DNA of 64,000 bases from assembly GCF_000173975.1 (NCBI RefSeq), contig NZ_ACEP01000106.1, forward strand, positions 31,998 through 95,997, written 5' to 3'. Every line of letters begins with the position of its first letter. Within the stretch, counting starts at the first letter, position 1. Below, piece after piece: positions 27,333-38,384 of this stretch. The notes beneath the pieces were generated by a model. The model made no database searches. It saw only the letters and a list, made by a program, of their open reading frames with translations, and was not told where the DNA came from. Source of the stretch: Anaerobutyricum hallii DSM 3353. GTDB lineage: Bacteria; Bacillota; Clostridia; Lachnospirales; Lachnospiraceae. Both the position numbers and the translations under genes were made by a program.

Positions 27333-27547
27333 TTCGAAAGAAGAAAGACTATAGTTTTTTGAGGATGCTTGCATTGATTACCCAATTGGGAATCAGCATG
27401 TTGACCTGTATTTTTCTTTGTATGATTGCCGGGAAGTTTTTAGCTGAAAGGCTTCATGCAGATTGGATTTTTCTGGTATTTCTTATATTGGGAATACTGG
27501 CAGGATTTCGTTCCTGTTATACGATAATTTTGCGTTTTATAAAATAG
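27329..27547 (+). CDS. AtpZ/AtpI-like small membrane protein
   Basis: 72 residues with two membrane helices (about 11-35 and 43-66) and a basic N-terminus 'MIRKKKDYSFLRML'. Size, topology and place just before the ATP synthase genes match the AtpZ/Atp1 family. It overlaps the previous gene by four bases (ATGA), implying coupled translation. The family is linked to Mg2+ supply or to c-ring assembly. Confidence 0.7.
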   Translation: MIRKKKDYSFLRMLALITQLGISMLTCIFLCMIAGKFLAERLHADWIFLVFLILGILAGFRSCYTIILRFIK

Positions 27548-27630
27548 ATTGTTTTATACTTAATAATATAATGTGTATAATATTTTGGAGCTGATTTGTG
27601 ATACAGTGAAGAAAGGGGAATCAGATAAAG

Positions 27631-28047
27631 GTGAACTGGAGAAGATGGATAAATAAAGATAATGAAACTTTATTTGATTTAATTTTCGGATGTATTGTGT
27701 ACAGTATTGTTTTTGAAGCGATAGGGCTTCTTGTCGTGGAGAATAAAGAAAGCTACAGTCTGGGGCTGTTACTTGGGACAGCTGTAGCGATAGGACTTAG
27801 CGTGAGTATGTACAAGAGTCTGAACAATTGTCTTGTGATGACGGAACATCAGGCGAGGAGGAACATGGTATTTAGCACGCTTTTAAGGGCAGTGGTTATA
27901 TTATTGGCTGCATGGATTGGAATGCGTTCAGGATATTTTAGTTTTCCGGGAATAATTATTGGAATTCTGGGACTGAAAATATCTGCATATTTTCATGCAT
28001 ATACTAATGTATATATAACAAAGAAATTATATAAGAAAGGAAGGTAA
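27631..28047 (+). CDS. AtpI-like ATP synthase assembly protein
   Basis: 138 residues, GTG start after GAAAGGGG. Four hydrophobic segments (about 18-36, 45-60, 75-97, 103-122) fit the ATP synthase protein I family. It is directly upstream of atpB, the usual place of atpI. Sequence conservation in this family is low, so the call rests mainly on topology and position. It probably helps c-ring assembly. Confidence 0.7.
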   Translation: MNWRRWINKDNETLFDLIFGCIVYSIVFEAIGLLVVENKESYSLGLLLGTAVAIGLSVSMYKSLNNCLVMTEHQARRNMVFSTLLRAVVILLAAWIGMRSGYFSFPGIIIGILGLKISAYFHAYTNVYITKKLYKKGR

Positions 28048-28051
28048 AGGT

Positions 28052-28744
28052 ATGGGAAGCAGCGATGTGGATTTTTTTATCCATAGTTATTATGAATTTA
28101 AGCTGTTTGGGGTTACCCTCTCTATCAATACTACGATGGTCACGACAGTAATTGTTTGTCTGATATTATTGGCTTTGATATTATTTGCCAGACATGAGAT
28201 CATGAAAGATTATGACGAACCGAATGTTGTGCAGAATGTAGTAGAGATGATAGTGGAGAAGATGGATGCCATGGTTGTGAGCAACATGGGTATTCACGCA
28301 AAGAAGTACCTGAATTATGTAGAGGCGCTGATGGCGTTTATCTTTTTATCCAATATTTCAGGACTTTTCGGATTACGGCCGCCAACGGCAGATTTTGGAA
28401 CCACATTCGGTCTGGCACTGATTACATTTGTGATGATTGAGTATGCTTGGATAAAGACAAAGGGATTTGGAATCATAAAAGATTTATTAGATCCGTTTCC
28501 AGTCTTTCTCCCGATTAACATCATCAGTGAGTTTGCCACTCCGGTCTCCATGTCACTGCGTTTGTTTGGTAATGTAACAGCAGGAACGATTATGCTCGGC
28601 CTGTGGTACGCATTGATGCCGTGGTTTACAAAGATTGGAATACCGGCATTTCTACATGCATATTTCGATTTCTTTTCTGGAGCAATCCAGACATATGTAT
28701 TTGGAATGTTAACAATGGTATTCATATCAAACCGTTATGATTAG
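28052..28744 (+). CDS. atpB: F-type ATP synthase subunit a
   Basis: 230 residues with five to six membrane helices. The conserved helix carries the essential arginine in 'PVSMSLRLFGNVTAGTIML', and 'AYFDFFSGAIQTYVFGML' is the last helix. It forms the ion half-channels against the c ring. The start ATG follows AAAGGAAGG by seven bases and is four bases after the AtpI-like stop. Confidence 0.96.
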   Translation: MGSSDVDFFIHSYYEFKLFGVTLSINTTMVTTVIVCLILLALILFARHEIMKDYDEPNVVQNVVEMIVEKMDAMVVSNMGIHAKKYLNYVEALMAFIFLSNISGLFGLRPPTADFGTTFGLALITFVMIEYAWIKTKGFGIIKDLLDPFPVFLPINIISEFATPVSMSLRLFGNVTAGTIMLGLWYALMPWFTKIGIPAFLHAYFDFFSGAIQTYVFGMLTMVFISNRYD

Positions 28745-28779
28745 GAGAGACTGTAACGGTTTGTTTACAGGTTTTCTGA

Positions 28780-29082
<303 letters not shown>

Positions 29083-29117
29083 GATGAGTCCTCGAGAATT
29101 CGAAAGGAGGCCATAAA

Positions 29118-29660
29118 GTGTTATTAGAGGCACTAAAGTATGATAACAGAATATTTGGCCTGGACCCACAGCTTGTATTTCAGGTAGCATTTCAGATGCT
29201 CGCCATCTTTATTTTATTTTTAGCTGCAAGTTATCTGCTTCTTGATCCGGTAAGAAAGATTTTGAATGACCGTAAAGAGCGGGTAATGAAGGAGCAAAAA
29301 GAGGCGAAGGAGAGTCGGGAACAGGCAATTCGTTTTAAGGATGAGTATGATACGAAGCTGAAACGGATTGATAAAGAGGCGGAACAGATTTTAAGTGATG
29401 CCAGAAAGAAGGCCATGCAGCGGGAGAATGAGATTATCGCAGACGCACGAGCGGAGGCAGCCCGTATCATGGAGAATGCAAAGAGTGAGGCAGAGCTTGA
29501 GAAGAAGCGTGTTAAAGATGAAGTAAAACAGGAGATTATTTCTGTTGCCGCGCTTATGTCAGAGAAGATTATTGCCGCATCTGTTGATGAGCAGACACAG
29601 AATGCTCTGTTTGAGCAGACATTAAAAGAGATGGGAGATAAAACATGGCTAAACGAGTAA
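29118..29660 (+). CDS. atpF: F-type ATP synthase subunit b
   Basis: 180 residues, GTG start after AAAGGAGG. One N-terminal membrane helix (about 17-37) is followed by a long charged helical stalk with 'DPVRKILNDRKERV' and an Ala/Glu/Lys-rich coiled coil. It is the peripheral stalk. It overlaps atpH by 16 bases. Confidence 0.94.
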   Translation: MLLEALKYDNRIFGLDPQLVFQVAFQMLAIFILFLAASYLLLDPVRKILNDRKERVMKEQKEAKESREQAIRFKDEYDTKLKRIDKEAEQILSDARKKAMQRENEIIADARAEAARIMENAKSEAELEKKRVKDEVKQEIISVAALMSEKIIAASVDEQTQNALFEQTLKEMGDKTWLNE

Positions 29661-30217
29661 GCAGTATTTACGGCAATGCTTTGTTTGAGCTGGCAGTCGA
29701 GGAGAAGAAGATGGATGCCCTTTTATCAGAGGTGCAGACATTGCAGCAGATTCTTCTTGAGAATGCGGACTTACTCTCTCTTTTAAATCATCCGGAAGTA
29801 AGCAAGATAGAGAAGTTAGACTTGCTGAAGAATATATTTTCCGGACGGGCATCGGATGAGGTGCTGGGATTTCTCAGCATTATTGTGGAGAAGGACAGAC
29901 AGAAAGACATTCCAAAGATTTTTGAATTTTTCGTAGACAAGGCGAAGGAATATAAGGGAATTGGTAAGGTAAAGGTTGTTTCTGCCACAGAACTTTCTGC
30001 CCGCCAGAAGGAAAAACTTACAAAGCGTCTTTTAGAGACGACGAAATACACTTCCTTTGAAGTAGATTATCAGATAAACCCGGCATTGCTTGGAGGTCTG
30101 ATCATCCGAATAGAAGACAGAGTGTTAGACAGCAGTCTTAAAACGCAGATTGAGAAGCTCAGCAAGGGATTATCAAAGTTGAGTTTGGAGAAAGAAGGTG
30201 TAGTTGGGGTTGGTTAA
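29645..30217 (+). CDS. atpH: F-type ATP synthase subunit delta
   Basis: 190 residues, starting '[20 protein letters not shown]', a typical delta N-terminus, and carrying '[22 protein letters not shown]' near the C-terminus. It links the b stalk to the alpha-beta head. It overlaps atpF at the start and atpA at the end. Confidence 0.95.
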   Translation: MAKRVSSIYGNALFELAVEEKKMDALLSEVQTLQQILLENADLLSLLNHPEVSKIEKLDLLKNIFSGRASDEVLGFLSIIVEKDRQKDIPKIFEFFVDKAKEYKGIGKVKVVSATELSARQKEKLTKRLLETTKYTSFEVDYQINPALLGGLIIRIEDRVLDSSLKTQIEKLSKGLSKLSLEKEGVVGVG

Positions 30218-31715
30218 TTTAAGACCGGAAGAAATCAGTTCCGTAATCAAGGAACAGATTAAGAATTATACGGCGAAGCTGGAAACCACCGATGTTGGTA
30301 CTGTTATTCAGGTGGCGGATGGTATTGCGCGTATTCATGGTCTGGAGAATGCAATGCAGGGTGAACTTCTGGAATTCCCGGGAGAAGTATACGGCATGGT
30401 CATGAACTTAGAGGAAGACAACGTTGGTGTTGTACTTTTAGGTGATTCCCGTGCAGTTAACGAGGGAGACGTGGTAAAGACTACTGGAAGAGTAGTAGAA
30501 GTTCCTGTTGGAGATGCACTTACCGGCCGTGTTGTGAACGCATTAGGACAGCCGATTGACGAAAAAGGACCAATTGATACAGATAAATATCGTCCTGTAG
30601 AGAGAGTTGCCTACGGTGTTATTGACCGTCAGGCAGTAGATACTCCGGTACAGACCGGAATTAAGGCGATTGACTCCATGGTTCCAATTGGACGTGGACA
30701 GCGTGAGTTGATCATTGGTGACCGTCAGACAGGTAAGACGGCCATTGCCGTTGACACGATTATCAACCAGAAGGGTCAGAATATGCACTGTATTTATGTA
30801 GCCATCGGACAGAAGGCTTCTACAGTTGCAGGTATTGTAAAGACATTAAAAGAACATGATGCGATGGAATACACAACCGTTGTCGCTTCCACTGCCAGCG
30901 AGTTAGCACCATTACAATATATCGCACCATATGCAGGATGTGCAATCGGTGAAGAGTGGATGGAGCGTGGAGAGGATGTACTTATCATTTATGATGATTT
31001 AAGTAAGCATGCTACGTCATACCGTACCCTGTCCTTACTTCTTAGAAGACCACCAGGACGTGAGGCATATCCTGGAGACGTATTCTATCTTCATTCAAGA
31101 TTATTAGAGAGAGCGTCAAGACTTTCTAAGGAACTTGGCGGTGGTTCACTTACAGCGATTCCGATTATCGAGACACAGGCAGGCGATGTTTCTGCTTATA
31201 TCCCGACAAACGTTATCTCCATCACAGACGGACAGATTTATCTGGAAACGGAGATGTTCCACGCAGGTTTCCGTCCAGCGATTAATGCGGGTCTTTCCGT
31301 ATCCCGAGTAGGTGGAGCGGCACAGATTAAGGCGATGAAGAAGATTGCAGGTCCAATTCGTACAGAACTTGCTCAGTATCGTGAACTTGCGTCCTTTGCC
31401 CAGTTTGGTTCCGAACTTGATGATGATACAAGAGAACGTCTTGCACAGGGTGAGCGTATTAAAGAAGTATTAAAACAGCCACAGTATCAGCCTCTTGCTG
31501 TAGAGAAACAGATTGTTATCATTTATGCGGTAACGAGAAAGTATCTTCTTGATGTACCAGTAGAGCGTATTGCAGAGTTTGAGAAGGGACTTTATGAATT
31601 TGTAGAGACAAAGTATCCAGAGATTTATAAGGCAATCCGTGAAACAGGAGAAATCAACAGTGAGACAGATGTGTTAATTCAGAAGGCCATTACAGAATTT
31701 AAGAATCAATTTTAA
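30204..31715 (+). CDS. atpA: F-type ATP synthase subunit alpha
   Basis: 503 residues. Motifs: '[15 protein letters not shown]' near the N-terminus, Walker A '[15 protein letters not shown]' near 170, '[11 protein letters not shown]'-type region ('[12 protein letters not shown]') and the subunit signature near '[17 protein letters not shown]'. The start is uncertain: TTG at 30204 has GAAGG five bases upstream; a second TTG at 30210 would give '[10 protein letters not shown]', closer to the family norm. The non-catalytic nucleotide sites are here. Confidence 0.96.
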   Translation: MGLVNLRPEEISSVIKEQIKNYTAKLETTDVGTVIQVADGIARIHGLENAMQGELLEFPGEVYGMVMNLEEDNVGVVLLGDSRAVNEGDVVKTTGRVVEVPVGDALTGRVVNALGQPIDEKGPIDTDKYRPVERVAYGVIDRQAVDTPVQTGIKAIDSMVPIGRGQRELIIGDRQTGKTAIAVDTIINQKGQNMHCIYVAIGQKASTVAGIVKTLKEHDAMEYTTVVASTASELAPLQYIAPYAGCAIGEEWMERGEDVLIIYDDLSKHATSYRTLSLLLRRPPGREAYPGDVFYLHSRLLERASRLSKELGGGSLTAIPIIETQAGDVSAYIPTNVISITDGQIYLETEMFHAGFRPAINAGLSVSRVGGAAQIKAMKKIAGPIRTELAQYRELASFAQFGSELDDDTRERLAQGERIKEVLKQPQYQPLAVEKQIVIIYAVTRKYLLDVPVERIAEFEKGLYEFVETKYPEIYKAIRETGEINSETDVLIQKAITEFKNQF

Positions 31716-31730
31716 GGATGGTGATTGAAT

Positions 31731-32588
31731 ATGGCATCAATGCGAGATATTAAGAGGCGGAAAGAAAGTATTCAGAGTACGCAGCAGATTACCAAAGCAA
31801 TGAAGCTCGTATCCACTGTTAAGCTTCAGAAAGCCAGAACCAGAGCGGAGAGTGCAAAGCCGTATTTCCAGAAAATGTACGATACGGTGCAGTCGATTCT
31901 CTCAAAATCAGGCAATATCGAACATCCTTACCTGACATTTAACGGCTCAGAAAAAAAAGCCGTAATCGTTGTAACCTCAAACCGTGGACTTGCAGGCGGC
32001 TATAACAATAACATTGTAAAGCTTGTCGCAGACAGCGGACTTCCAAAAGAGAGTGTAGAGATTTACGGAATCGGTAAAAAGGGTATCGAATCCTTTGAGC
32101 GAAGAGGATACTATATCGCATCCGATGATTCCGATATTATCAATGAACCCCTCTTTTCTGATGCAGTAGAGATTGGACGTAAAGTTCTTGATGCTTATGC
32201 AGCGGGAGAGATAGGCGAGATTTATCTGGCGTATACCGGATTTAAAAATACGGTAGTGCACACACCAGAATTTATCAAACTCCTCCCTGTGGAAGTGAAG
32301 GCAGAGGAAGAAAGCGAGAAAAAGAGCCAGGCACCGATGAACTATGAGCCGGAAGCAGAGGAATCTCTCGATTTGCTGATTCCAAAGTATATAAATAGTA
32401 TTATATATGGGGCATTTATTGAGGCAGTAGCAAGTGAGAACGGAGCCAGAATGCAGGCGATGGATGCTGCTACAAGCAATGCGGAGGAGATGATTTCCAC
32501 TCTGTCCCTCGCTTATAATAGAGCAAGACAGGGTGCAATCACGCAGGAATTAACCGAGATTATTTCAGGTGCGGAAGCTCTGAATTAA
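31731..32588 (+). CDS. atpG: F-type ATP synthase subunit gamma
   Basis: 285 residues from the ATG at 31731, which has GGTGATT upstream; a TTG two codons earlier is rejected. It begins 'MASMRDIKRRKESIQSTQQI' and ends with the other conserved helix 'MQAMDAATSNAEEMI' and 'YNRARQGAITQELTEI'. It is the rotating central shaft. Confidence 0.96.
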   Translation: MASMRDIKRRKESIQSTQQITKAMKLVSTVKLQKARTRAESAKPYFQKMYDTVQSILSKSGNIEHPYLTFNGSEKKAVIVVTSNRGLAGGYNNNIVKLVADSGLPKESVEIYGIGKKGIESFERRGYYIASDDSDIINEPLFSDAVEIGRKVLDAYAAGEIGEIYLAYTGFKNTVVHTPEFIKLLPVEVKAEEESEKKSQAPMNYEPEAEESLDLLIPKYINSIIYGAFIEAVASENGARMQAMDAATSNAEEMISTLSLAYNRARQGAITQELTEIISGAEALN

Positions 32589-32610
32589 CAAATATTAAAG
32601 GAGTAAATAA

Positions 32611-34005
<1,395 letters not shown>

Positions 34006-34013
34006 GTGATTCT

Positions 34014-34418
34014 ATGGCAGACAAAACATTCCGACTCGAAATCATCGCACCGGACAGGATTTTTTATTCCAATGACATCTACATGGTGGAATATAATACC
34101 GTAGAGGGAGAGGTGGGTATCTATGCCGACCATATCCCGATGACGCAGATCATTGCACCTGGCAGGCTCATCATTACCGAGAGGAATGAGGAGAAACAGG
34201 CTGCACTTCTTTCCGGCTTTGTGGAGATCACTCCTGAAAAGATGACTATTCTCGCAGAAGCAGTAGAATGGCCACAGAATATTGATGTCAATAGAGCCAA
34301 AGAAGCTAAGACCCGCGCGGAGAGGAGACTTTCTTCCGAACAGGGAGGAGTTGATATCGGTCGCGCAGAACTCGCCCTTAAGAGAGCAATTACCAGATTG
34401 GATGTGGCGGGGAAATAA
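34014..34418 (+). CDS. atpC: F-type ATP synthase subunit epsilon
   Basis: 134 residues: an N-terminal beta sandwich ('FRLEIIAPDRIFYSNDIYMV', 'GEVGIYADHIPMTQII') and a C-terminal helical hairpin. Eight bases separate it from atpD. Last gene of the operon; hairpin element D follows 24 bases later and may end or process the message. Confidence 0.95.
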   Translation: MADKTFRLEIIAPDRIFYSNDIYMVEYNTVEGEVGIYADHIPMTQIIAPGRLIITERNEEKQAALLSGFVEITPEKMTILAEAVEWPQNIDVNRAKEAKTRAERRLSSEQGGVDIGRAELALKRAITRLDVAGK

Positions 34419-34441
34419 TTTTATAGTAAGATAGATGAAAA

Positions 34442-34559
34442 CGAAGAACACCATATTCTCCTATCTGTGACTTTAGTCGCGGCACGTTGAATGCTCGCTT
34501 TAAGGCTCGCATCCAACGCTTGTTCCGAGGCCACAGATAGGAGAATATGGTGTTCTTCG
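34442..34559 (+). repeat. Long hairpin element D (alpha subfamily)
   Basis: Perfect 28-base arms at 34442-34469 and 34532-34559, extended outward by an imperfect stem. The core reads CTGTGACTTTAGTCGCGGC, an inner CGTTG/CAACG stem, and TTCCGAGGCCACAG. Note that the core itself changes from TTTGTG/CACAAA to TCTGTG/CACAGA on both sides, keeping the pairing. It lies 24 bases after atpC and points the same way. Confidence 0.9.
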
Positions 34560-34747
34560 CTTTCTGTCTATGAGCCCAGCAGAATTATTTCCGCCGCTTT
34601 GTTGTGGTAATTGCCTGTTGGGTGGAAGATAGAAATTAGCTGAAAACATGGAATGGCAGATAAAATTCAGAATAAGTAGAAGTCTCCATCCCCCCCCTTC
34701 CTCAAATACCACAGCAACGAAATCCCCTTTTTTGTTAAAAATGAACA

Positions 34748-34775
34748 TTGAAATTTTGTAAAAGTAATTTATAAT
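34748..34775 (+). promoter_or_regulatory. Sigma-A promoter of the GNAT gene
   Basis: TTGAAA (34748-34753), a 16-base spacer, TATAAT (34770-34775). A second TATAA-like string follows at 34780. The stretch before it (34560-34747) holds a run of nine C residues and no gene. Confidence 0.6.
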
Positions 34776-34893
34776 ATGTTATAAAAGGTAAAATGAGTAC
34801 CAAATGTGTATTACAAATATTAGATATTGTGATATTTTCGAAAGAAAATAAAAAGAAGATTACAAGATTATGATGAATGAGGAGCTTATTGTT

Positions 34894-35385
34894 ATGGAAC
34901 ACATGCAGATTAGAATGGCAACGATGGAAGATTTAGATAAGATTGCTTTTGTGGAGTCAGAATGTTTTCCTTTTGAGGAGGCGGCGACAAAAGAAAAATT
35001 TGCAGAGAGAATTAAGGAATATGGAACCCATTTCTGGCTGATGTGTGAGGAAGAGAAAGTAATTGCGTTTGTAGATGGAATGGTAACGGATGAAAAAAAT
35101 CTGACAGATGAAATGTATGAGAAGGCTTGCCTTCATGATGAAAAGGGAGCGTGGCAGATGATTTTCGGAGTAAATACATTGCCGAAATATCGAAGACAGG
35201 GCTATGCGGAAAAGCTGCTTCGCTACGCAATCAATGATGCAAGAGCACAGGACAGGGAAGGCCTGGTCCTGACCTGTAAGGATAAATTAGTTCATTATTA
35301 TGAGAAATTTGGTTTTCAGAATGAAGGTGTTTCAGAATCAATACATGGTGGAGCTACGTGGTATCAGATGCGACTGACATTTTAA
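34894..35385 (+). CDS. GNAT-family N-acetyltransferase
   Basis: 163 residues from the ATG at 34894, nine bases after GAGGAG; ATGs at 34870 and 34873 lie before that site. The acetyl-CoA loop is 'NTLPKYRRQGYAEKLL' (Q/RxxGxG/A type), followed by 'LVLTCKDKLVHYYEKFGFQN', the usual C-terminal half. The shape resembles arylalkylamine-type acetyltransferases. The acceptor is unknown. Confidence 0.85.
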   Translation: MEHMQIRMATMEDLDKIAFVESECFPFEEAATKEKFAERIKEYGTHFWLMCEEEKVIAFVDGMVTDEKNLTDEMYEKACLHDEKGAWQMIFGVNTLPKYRRQGYAEKLLRYAINDARAQDREGLVLTCKDKLVHYYEKFGFQNEGVSESIHGGATWYQMRLTF

Positions 35386-35397
35386 TATTAATGAGCT

Positions 35398-35466
35398 GAG
35401 AGGGTTTGATAAATCATTCTTGCAATCTGCATGTTCTAATTTGCAGAAAGTATTTCAAACACGCTC
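35398..35466. mobile_element. Short MITE-like element R5
   Basis: About 69 bases. GAGAGGGTTTGATAAATCA on the left and TATTTCAAACACGCTC on the right match the R1 ends, and the interior TGCAATCTGCA...AATTTGCAGAAAG is the short form shared with R4. It begins 12 bases after the GNAT stop. Confidence 0.65.
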
Positions 35467-35498
35467 TGGCATACTGAAGGTTTTCGCGCCATTTTCAC

Positions 35499-35526
35499 TG
35501 GACAAATACTATAGAATGCTTATAAT
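35499..35526 (+). promoter_or_regulatory. Sigma-A promoter of the DivIVA-like gene
   Basis: TGGACA (35499-35504), a 16-base spacer, TATAAT (35521-35526), 79 bases before the start codon and just downstream of R5. Confidence 0.6.
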
Positions 35527-35604
35527 AAATAGTAAGAAATGATTTTGAATAATTCTGGAATTGTACACTGCGCGACACGAACCAGAGGAAGAGAGGAAAC
35601 CGCT

Positions 35605-36510
35605 ATGAATATGCAGGAATTGTTAACATATGTAGAAGAACTGACATTTAAAACATCTATGTTTGGTTATGATAAAGATGAAGTTGATATTCAGTTAGAT
35701 AAAATTTGTGATGAAGCAGAAGCTATCATTTTAGCGAAAGAAAAAGAGATAGAAGAACTGAAAAAGGAGAGCAAGACAGCTCTTGGTATTGCGGCAGCAG
35801 CTACAGGAAAGACGATGGAAGAACTGGAAAAAGATACACAGGAAGACATCGTTGAGACAGAAGAAGATGAGCAAACTGTAACATTAGATGAGGCAGAAGA
35901 AACAGTACAGGAAACCGTATCTAATGAAGTACCAATATCAGCAGTAGCTGTAGCAGATGCAGATGAAGTACAGGATGAAATAGAGACTGTAAGGGCACAG
36001 TTAGCAGCAGCACAGAAGAAAGTAGCTGCCTTAGAGGCAGAAATTGCAGCAGAAAAAGAAAAAACAGAGAAAGCGATAGCGCGTGCCGAAGAAGCGGAGA
36101 AGTCTGCCGAGAATAATAAAGCACCAGAGACAACAGACCAGGCTTATGAGCGTTACATGAAGAATGCAGATTTACTTTGCAAGCAGCTGTCAGATTTAGA
36201 AGGAAGACAGAATGCAATTCTAGATGAAGCCAGAGAACAGGCAGAAAGAGAAAGAGAAAAGGCAAGACAGGATGCAGCCGATATTATCGGAGAAGCAAGA
36301 AAAACAGCCGAAAGACTCTTAAAAGATGCACAGGAAAATAAGGAAAATGCCATTGAAGAAGCTAAGAAAATTCATGAGGACAGCCTTCGTAAAGTGGAAG
36401 AAGAGAAGAAACAGTGCGATGAATTATCAGCACAGAAAGCTGCTATGGTTAATTCCTTAAAGAAATTGACAGAAGATACAGCACGTCTGATGGAAAAGAT
36501 GCAGGGATAG
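35605..36510 (+). CDS. DivIVA-like coiled-coil protein
   Basis: 301 residues from the ATG at 35605, preceded by GAGAGGAAA. The N-terminal segment 'FGYDKDEVDIQLDKICDEAEAII' resembles the DivIVA/GpsB membrane-binding motif (FGYDxxEV). It is followed by an acidic linker (85-150) and long heptad-rich helices (about 150-300) with repeated Ala/Glu/Lys. No other domain. A role in pole or septum organisation is inferred from the family. Upstream in-frame codons from 35539 lack a ribosome binding site. Confidence 0.75.
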   Translation: MNMQELLTYVEELTFKTSMFGYDKDEVDIQLDKICDEAEAIILAKEKEIEELKKESKTALGIAAAATGKTMEELEKDTQEDIVETEEDEQTVTLDEAEETVQETVSNEVPISAVAVADADEVQDEIETVRAQLAAAQKKVAALEAEIAAEKEKTEKAIARAEEAEKSAENNKAPETTDQAYERYMKNADLLCKQLSDLEGRQNAILDEAREQAEREREKARQDAADIIGEARKTAERLLKDAQENKENAIEEAKKIHEDSLRKVEEEKKQCDELSAQKAAMVNSLKKLTEDTARLMEKMQG

Positions 36511-36538
36511 CTATTTAATTTATGAGATAGGACAGACG

Positions 36539-36640
36539 CCCTTAAAGAGAGACGACATCCTATATTTGTGACTCTGTCACTGTGGGTTGAATGTTTGCGG
36601 GAACGCTCGCATTCAATCCCCGTTTTAAGGGTACAAATAG
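36539..36640 (+). repeat. Broken long hairpin element H (alpha subfamily, right arm lost)
   Basis: The left arm (36539-36570) and core (TTTGTGACTCTGTCAC, GGGTTGAATG...CATTCAATCCC, then GGGTACAAATA) are present. The expected right arm, complementary to the left, stops after about six pairs and the sequence continues as the surface-protein pseudogene. It starts 28 bases past the DivIVA-like stop. Confidence 0.75.
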
Positions 36641-37540
36641 ATGTAACAAAAGTATCTATTAAGAAAATGGATATTACAGGCAATAACGAAGTTGCCGGTG
36701 CCAGACTTCTTTTAAAAGATAAAGAAGGAAATGTAATCGAAAGCTGGATGTCTGCGACAGAAGCCCATGTATTTGAGCAGAAACTCATTGCGGGAGAAAC
36801 GTATACACTTGCAGAGGTTACTGCGCCAAGCGGTTATGAAGTTGCAGCAGATATTACATTTACTGTAAATAAAGACGGAACGGTTTCTATTGATGGTAAA
36901 GCAGTGGATGGCAACGAAATTGTCATGAAAGATGATACAACACCAGCTGGTGAAGAGGGTAAACTTGTTGTAAGTAAGCTGGTTACATTCCAGGGGCAGG
37001 AATCAGGCAGTAAACAGAACTTTTTACGTTGCATTATTTAGTGATGCCGACTGCACACAGAAAGTTTCTAATGTAAAAGAATTGAAATGCGAGGGCGCAT
37101 GGTCAGCATACACTGTATTTGAACATCTCAAAGACGGAACATACTATGTTGCAGAAACAGATGAGGATGGTAATAAGTTAGAATCTTCCGAAGCTTGCAA
37201 GATTGAGGGTAATGGAACAAAATGCCAGATTACTCCAACACAGAAAACAGCATATGCTGTCATTGAAAACCAGCTTCTTATTCCGGAGTATGACAAATAT
37301 TTAAAAGAAGACGATGGTGATGACACCGATGGAAATGACGGCAAAGAGAAAAAGAAAACAAGCACCAGCAAGAATAACTCTTCTAACAAAACAACCAAAA
37401 AAGGTAAAAACTCAAAGACCGGAGATAACTCACATATCCTCTTTTACGCAGCATTAGCAGCCGCAGCCCTTGCAGCAGGAAGTGCAGAAGTATATCGTAG
37501 AAGACGCAGAGCAACAGGAAGAAATAAACACGACAGATAG
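36634..37540 (+). pseudogene. Truncated, frameshifted Cna-B/SpaA-type LPXTG-like surface protein
   Basis: In frame from about 36634 there is a SpaA/Cna-B prealbumin-like domain ('VSIKKMDITGNNEVAGARLL', 'YTLAEVTAPSGYEV'). A second such domain starts after 'GEEGKLVVSKLVTFQG'. At 37019-37024 the run of five T residues shifts the frame: one T fewer would give 'KQNFYVALFSDADCTQ', a normal continuation, whereas the actual frame stops at 37041. The other frame is open to 37540 and ends with an Lys/Ser/Thr-rich wall region, 'SKTGDNS' (a degenerate sortase motif), a hydrophobic helix and Arg-rich tail. No signal peptide or start remains; the 5' end is fused to element H. Expression is unlikely. Confidence 0.8.
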
Positions 37541-37567
37541 AAAGATTTTGATTTAAATCAGGAGACG

Positions 37568-37603
37568 AACCCCGAAATAGTTATAGCTATCTCGGGGTTT
37601 TCT
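37568..37603 (+). terminator. Intrinsic terminator after the surface-protein pseudogene
   Basis: AACCCCGAAATAG pairs with CTATCTCGGGGTT (one mismatch) across a six-base loop, followed by TTCT. Confidence 0.75.
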
Positions 37604-37627
37604 CCAGTTTCATCAAGAGGGATACAT

Positions 37628-38269
37628 ATGTTAAAATTAATAATTTTTGATATGGATGGTTTAATGTTTGCCACAGAACAGGTAAACTACAGAGCATTTA
37701 CCGAAATAGTAAAGGAAGAGGGATATAATCCAACCTTTGAACAATATATAGGATTTTTGGGAATGAATGCAAAAGACATTCAGAAGAAATACTATGTTTA
37801 TTATGGAGAAGATGTAGATGCGGAAGGCATTTACAAAAAAGTTGGTAACCGCTCCAAACAGATAATCAGAGAAGAAGGAGTTCCTGAAAAAGAAGGCCTG
37901 AGAGAGCTTTTGCAGGTTGTCCGGGAAAAAGGCTTGCAGACAGCCGTAGCGAGCGGCTCAGATACAGATGTTATTAAAGAATACCTGGACAGAACTGGGT
38001 TAAACGAATATTTTGATATGGTGCTTTCTTCAAAAGATGTGAAAAGGGGCAAGCCATTCCCAGATGTATTTTTGGAGATTTGCAAAGCATTTGATGTAAA
38101 GCCAGAAGAGACACTTGTATTAGAAGATTCCGCAAATGGCGTGCAGGCAGCTCTTGCAGGTAATCTGCCCGTTATAAACATTCCAGATTTGCTTCCAATA
38201 CCAAAAGAACAGCAGGAAAAATGTGTAGCGGTAGTGGAAAATTTAAAAGAAGTAATTCCGTATATTTAA
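37628..38269 (+). CDS. HAD-family phosphatase (beta-phosphoglucomutase-like)
   Basis: 213 residues. Motif I 'IIFDMDGLMFATE' (nucleophile Asp, acid Asp), motif II 'TAVASGSD' , motif III Lys in 'SSKDVKRGKPFPDVFL', motif IV 'LVLEDSANGVQAA'. The helical cap between motifs I and II is the subclass I type of the phosphoglucomutase/phosphatase group. The start ATG is preceded by AGAGGGAT. Substrate unknown. It follows the terminator, so it is a separate unit. Confidence 0.88.
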   Translation: MLKLIIFDMDGLMFATEQVNYRAFTEIVKEEGYNPTFEQYIGFLGMNAKDIQKKYYVYYGEDVDAEGIYKKVGNRSKQIIREEGVPEKEGLRELLQVVREKGLQTAVASGSDTDVIKEYLDRTGLNEYFDMVLSSKDVKRGKPFPDVFLEICKAFDVKPEETLVLEDSANGVQAALAGNLPVINIPDLLPIPKEQQEKCVAVVENLKEVIPYI

Positions 38270-38384
38270 TAACGGTATGAATCGAAAACAAGTTGTATCT
38301 GTCTGATAAAAATAATAGATAAGCACGAATCATTCTCATTTTGCATATGATAAATCAAACTGGGCGAAAGCAGGAAACCATTAT

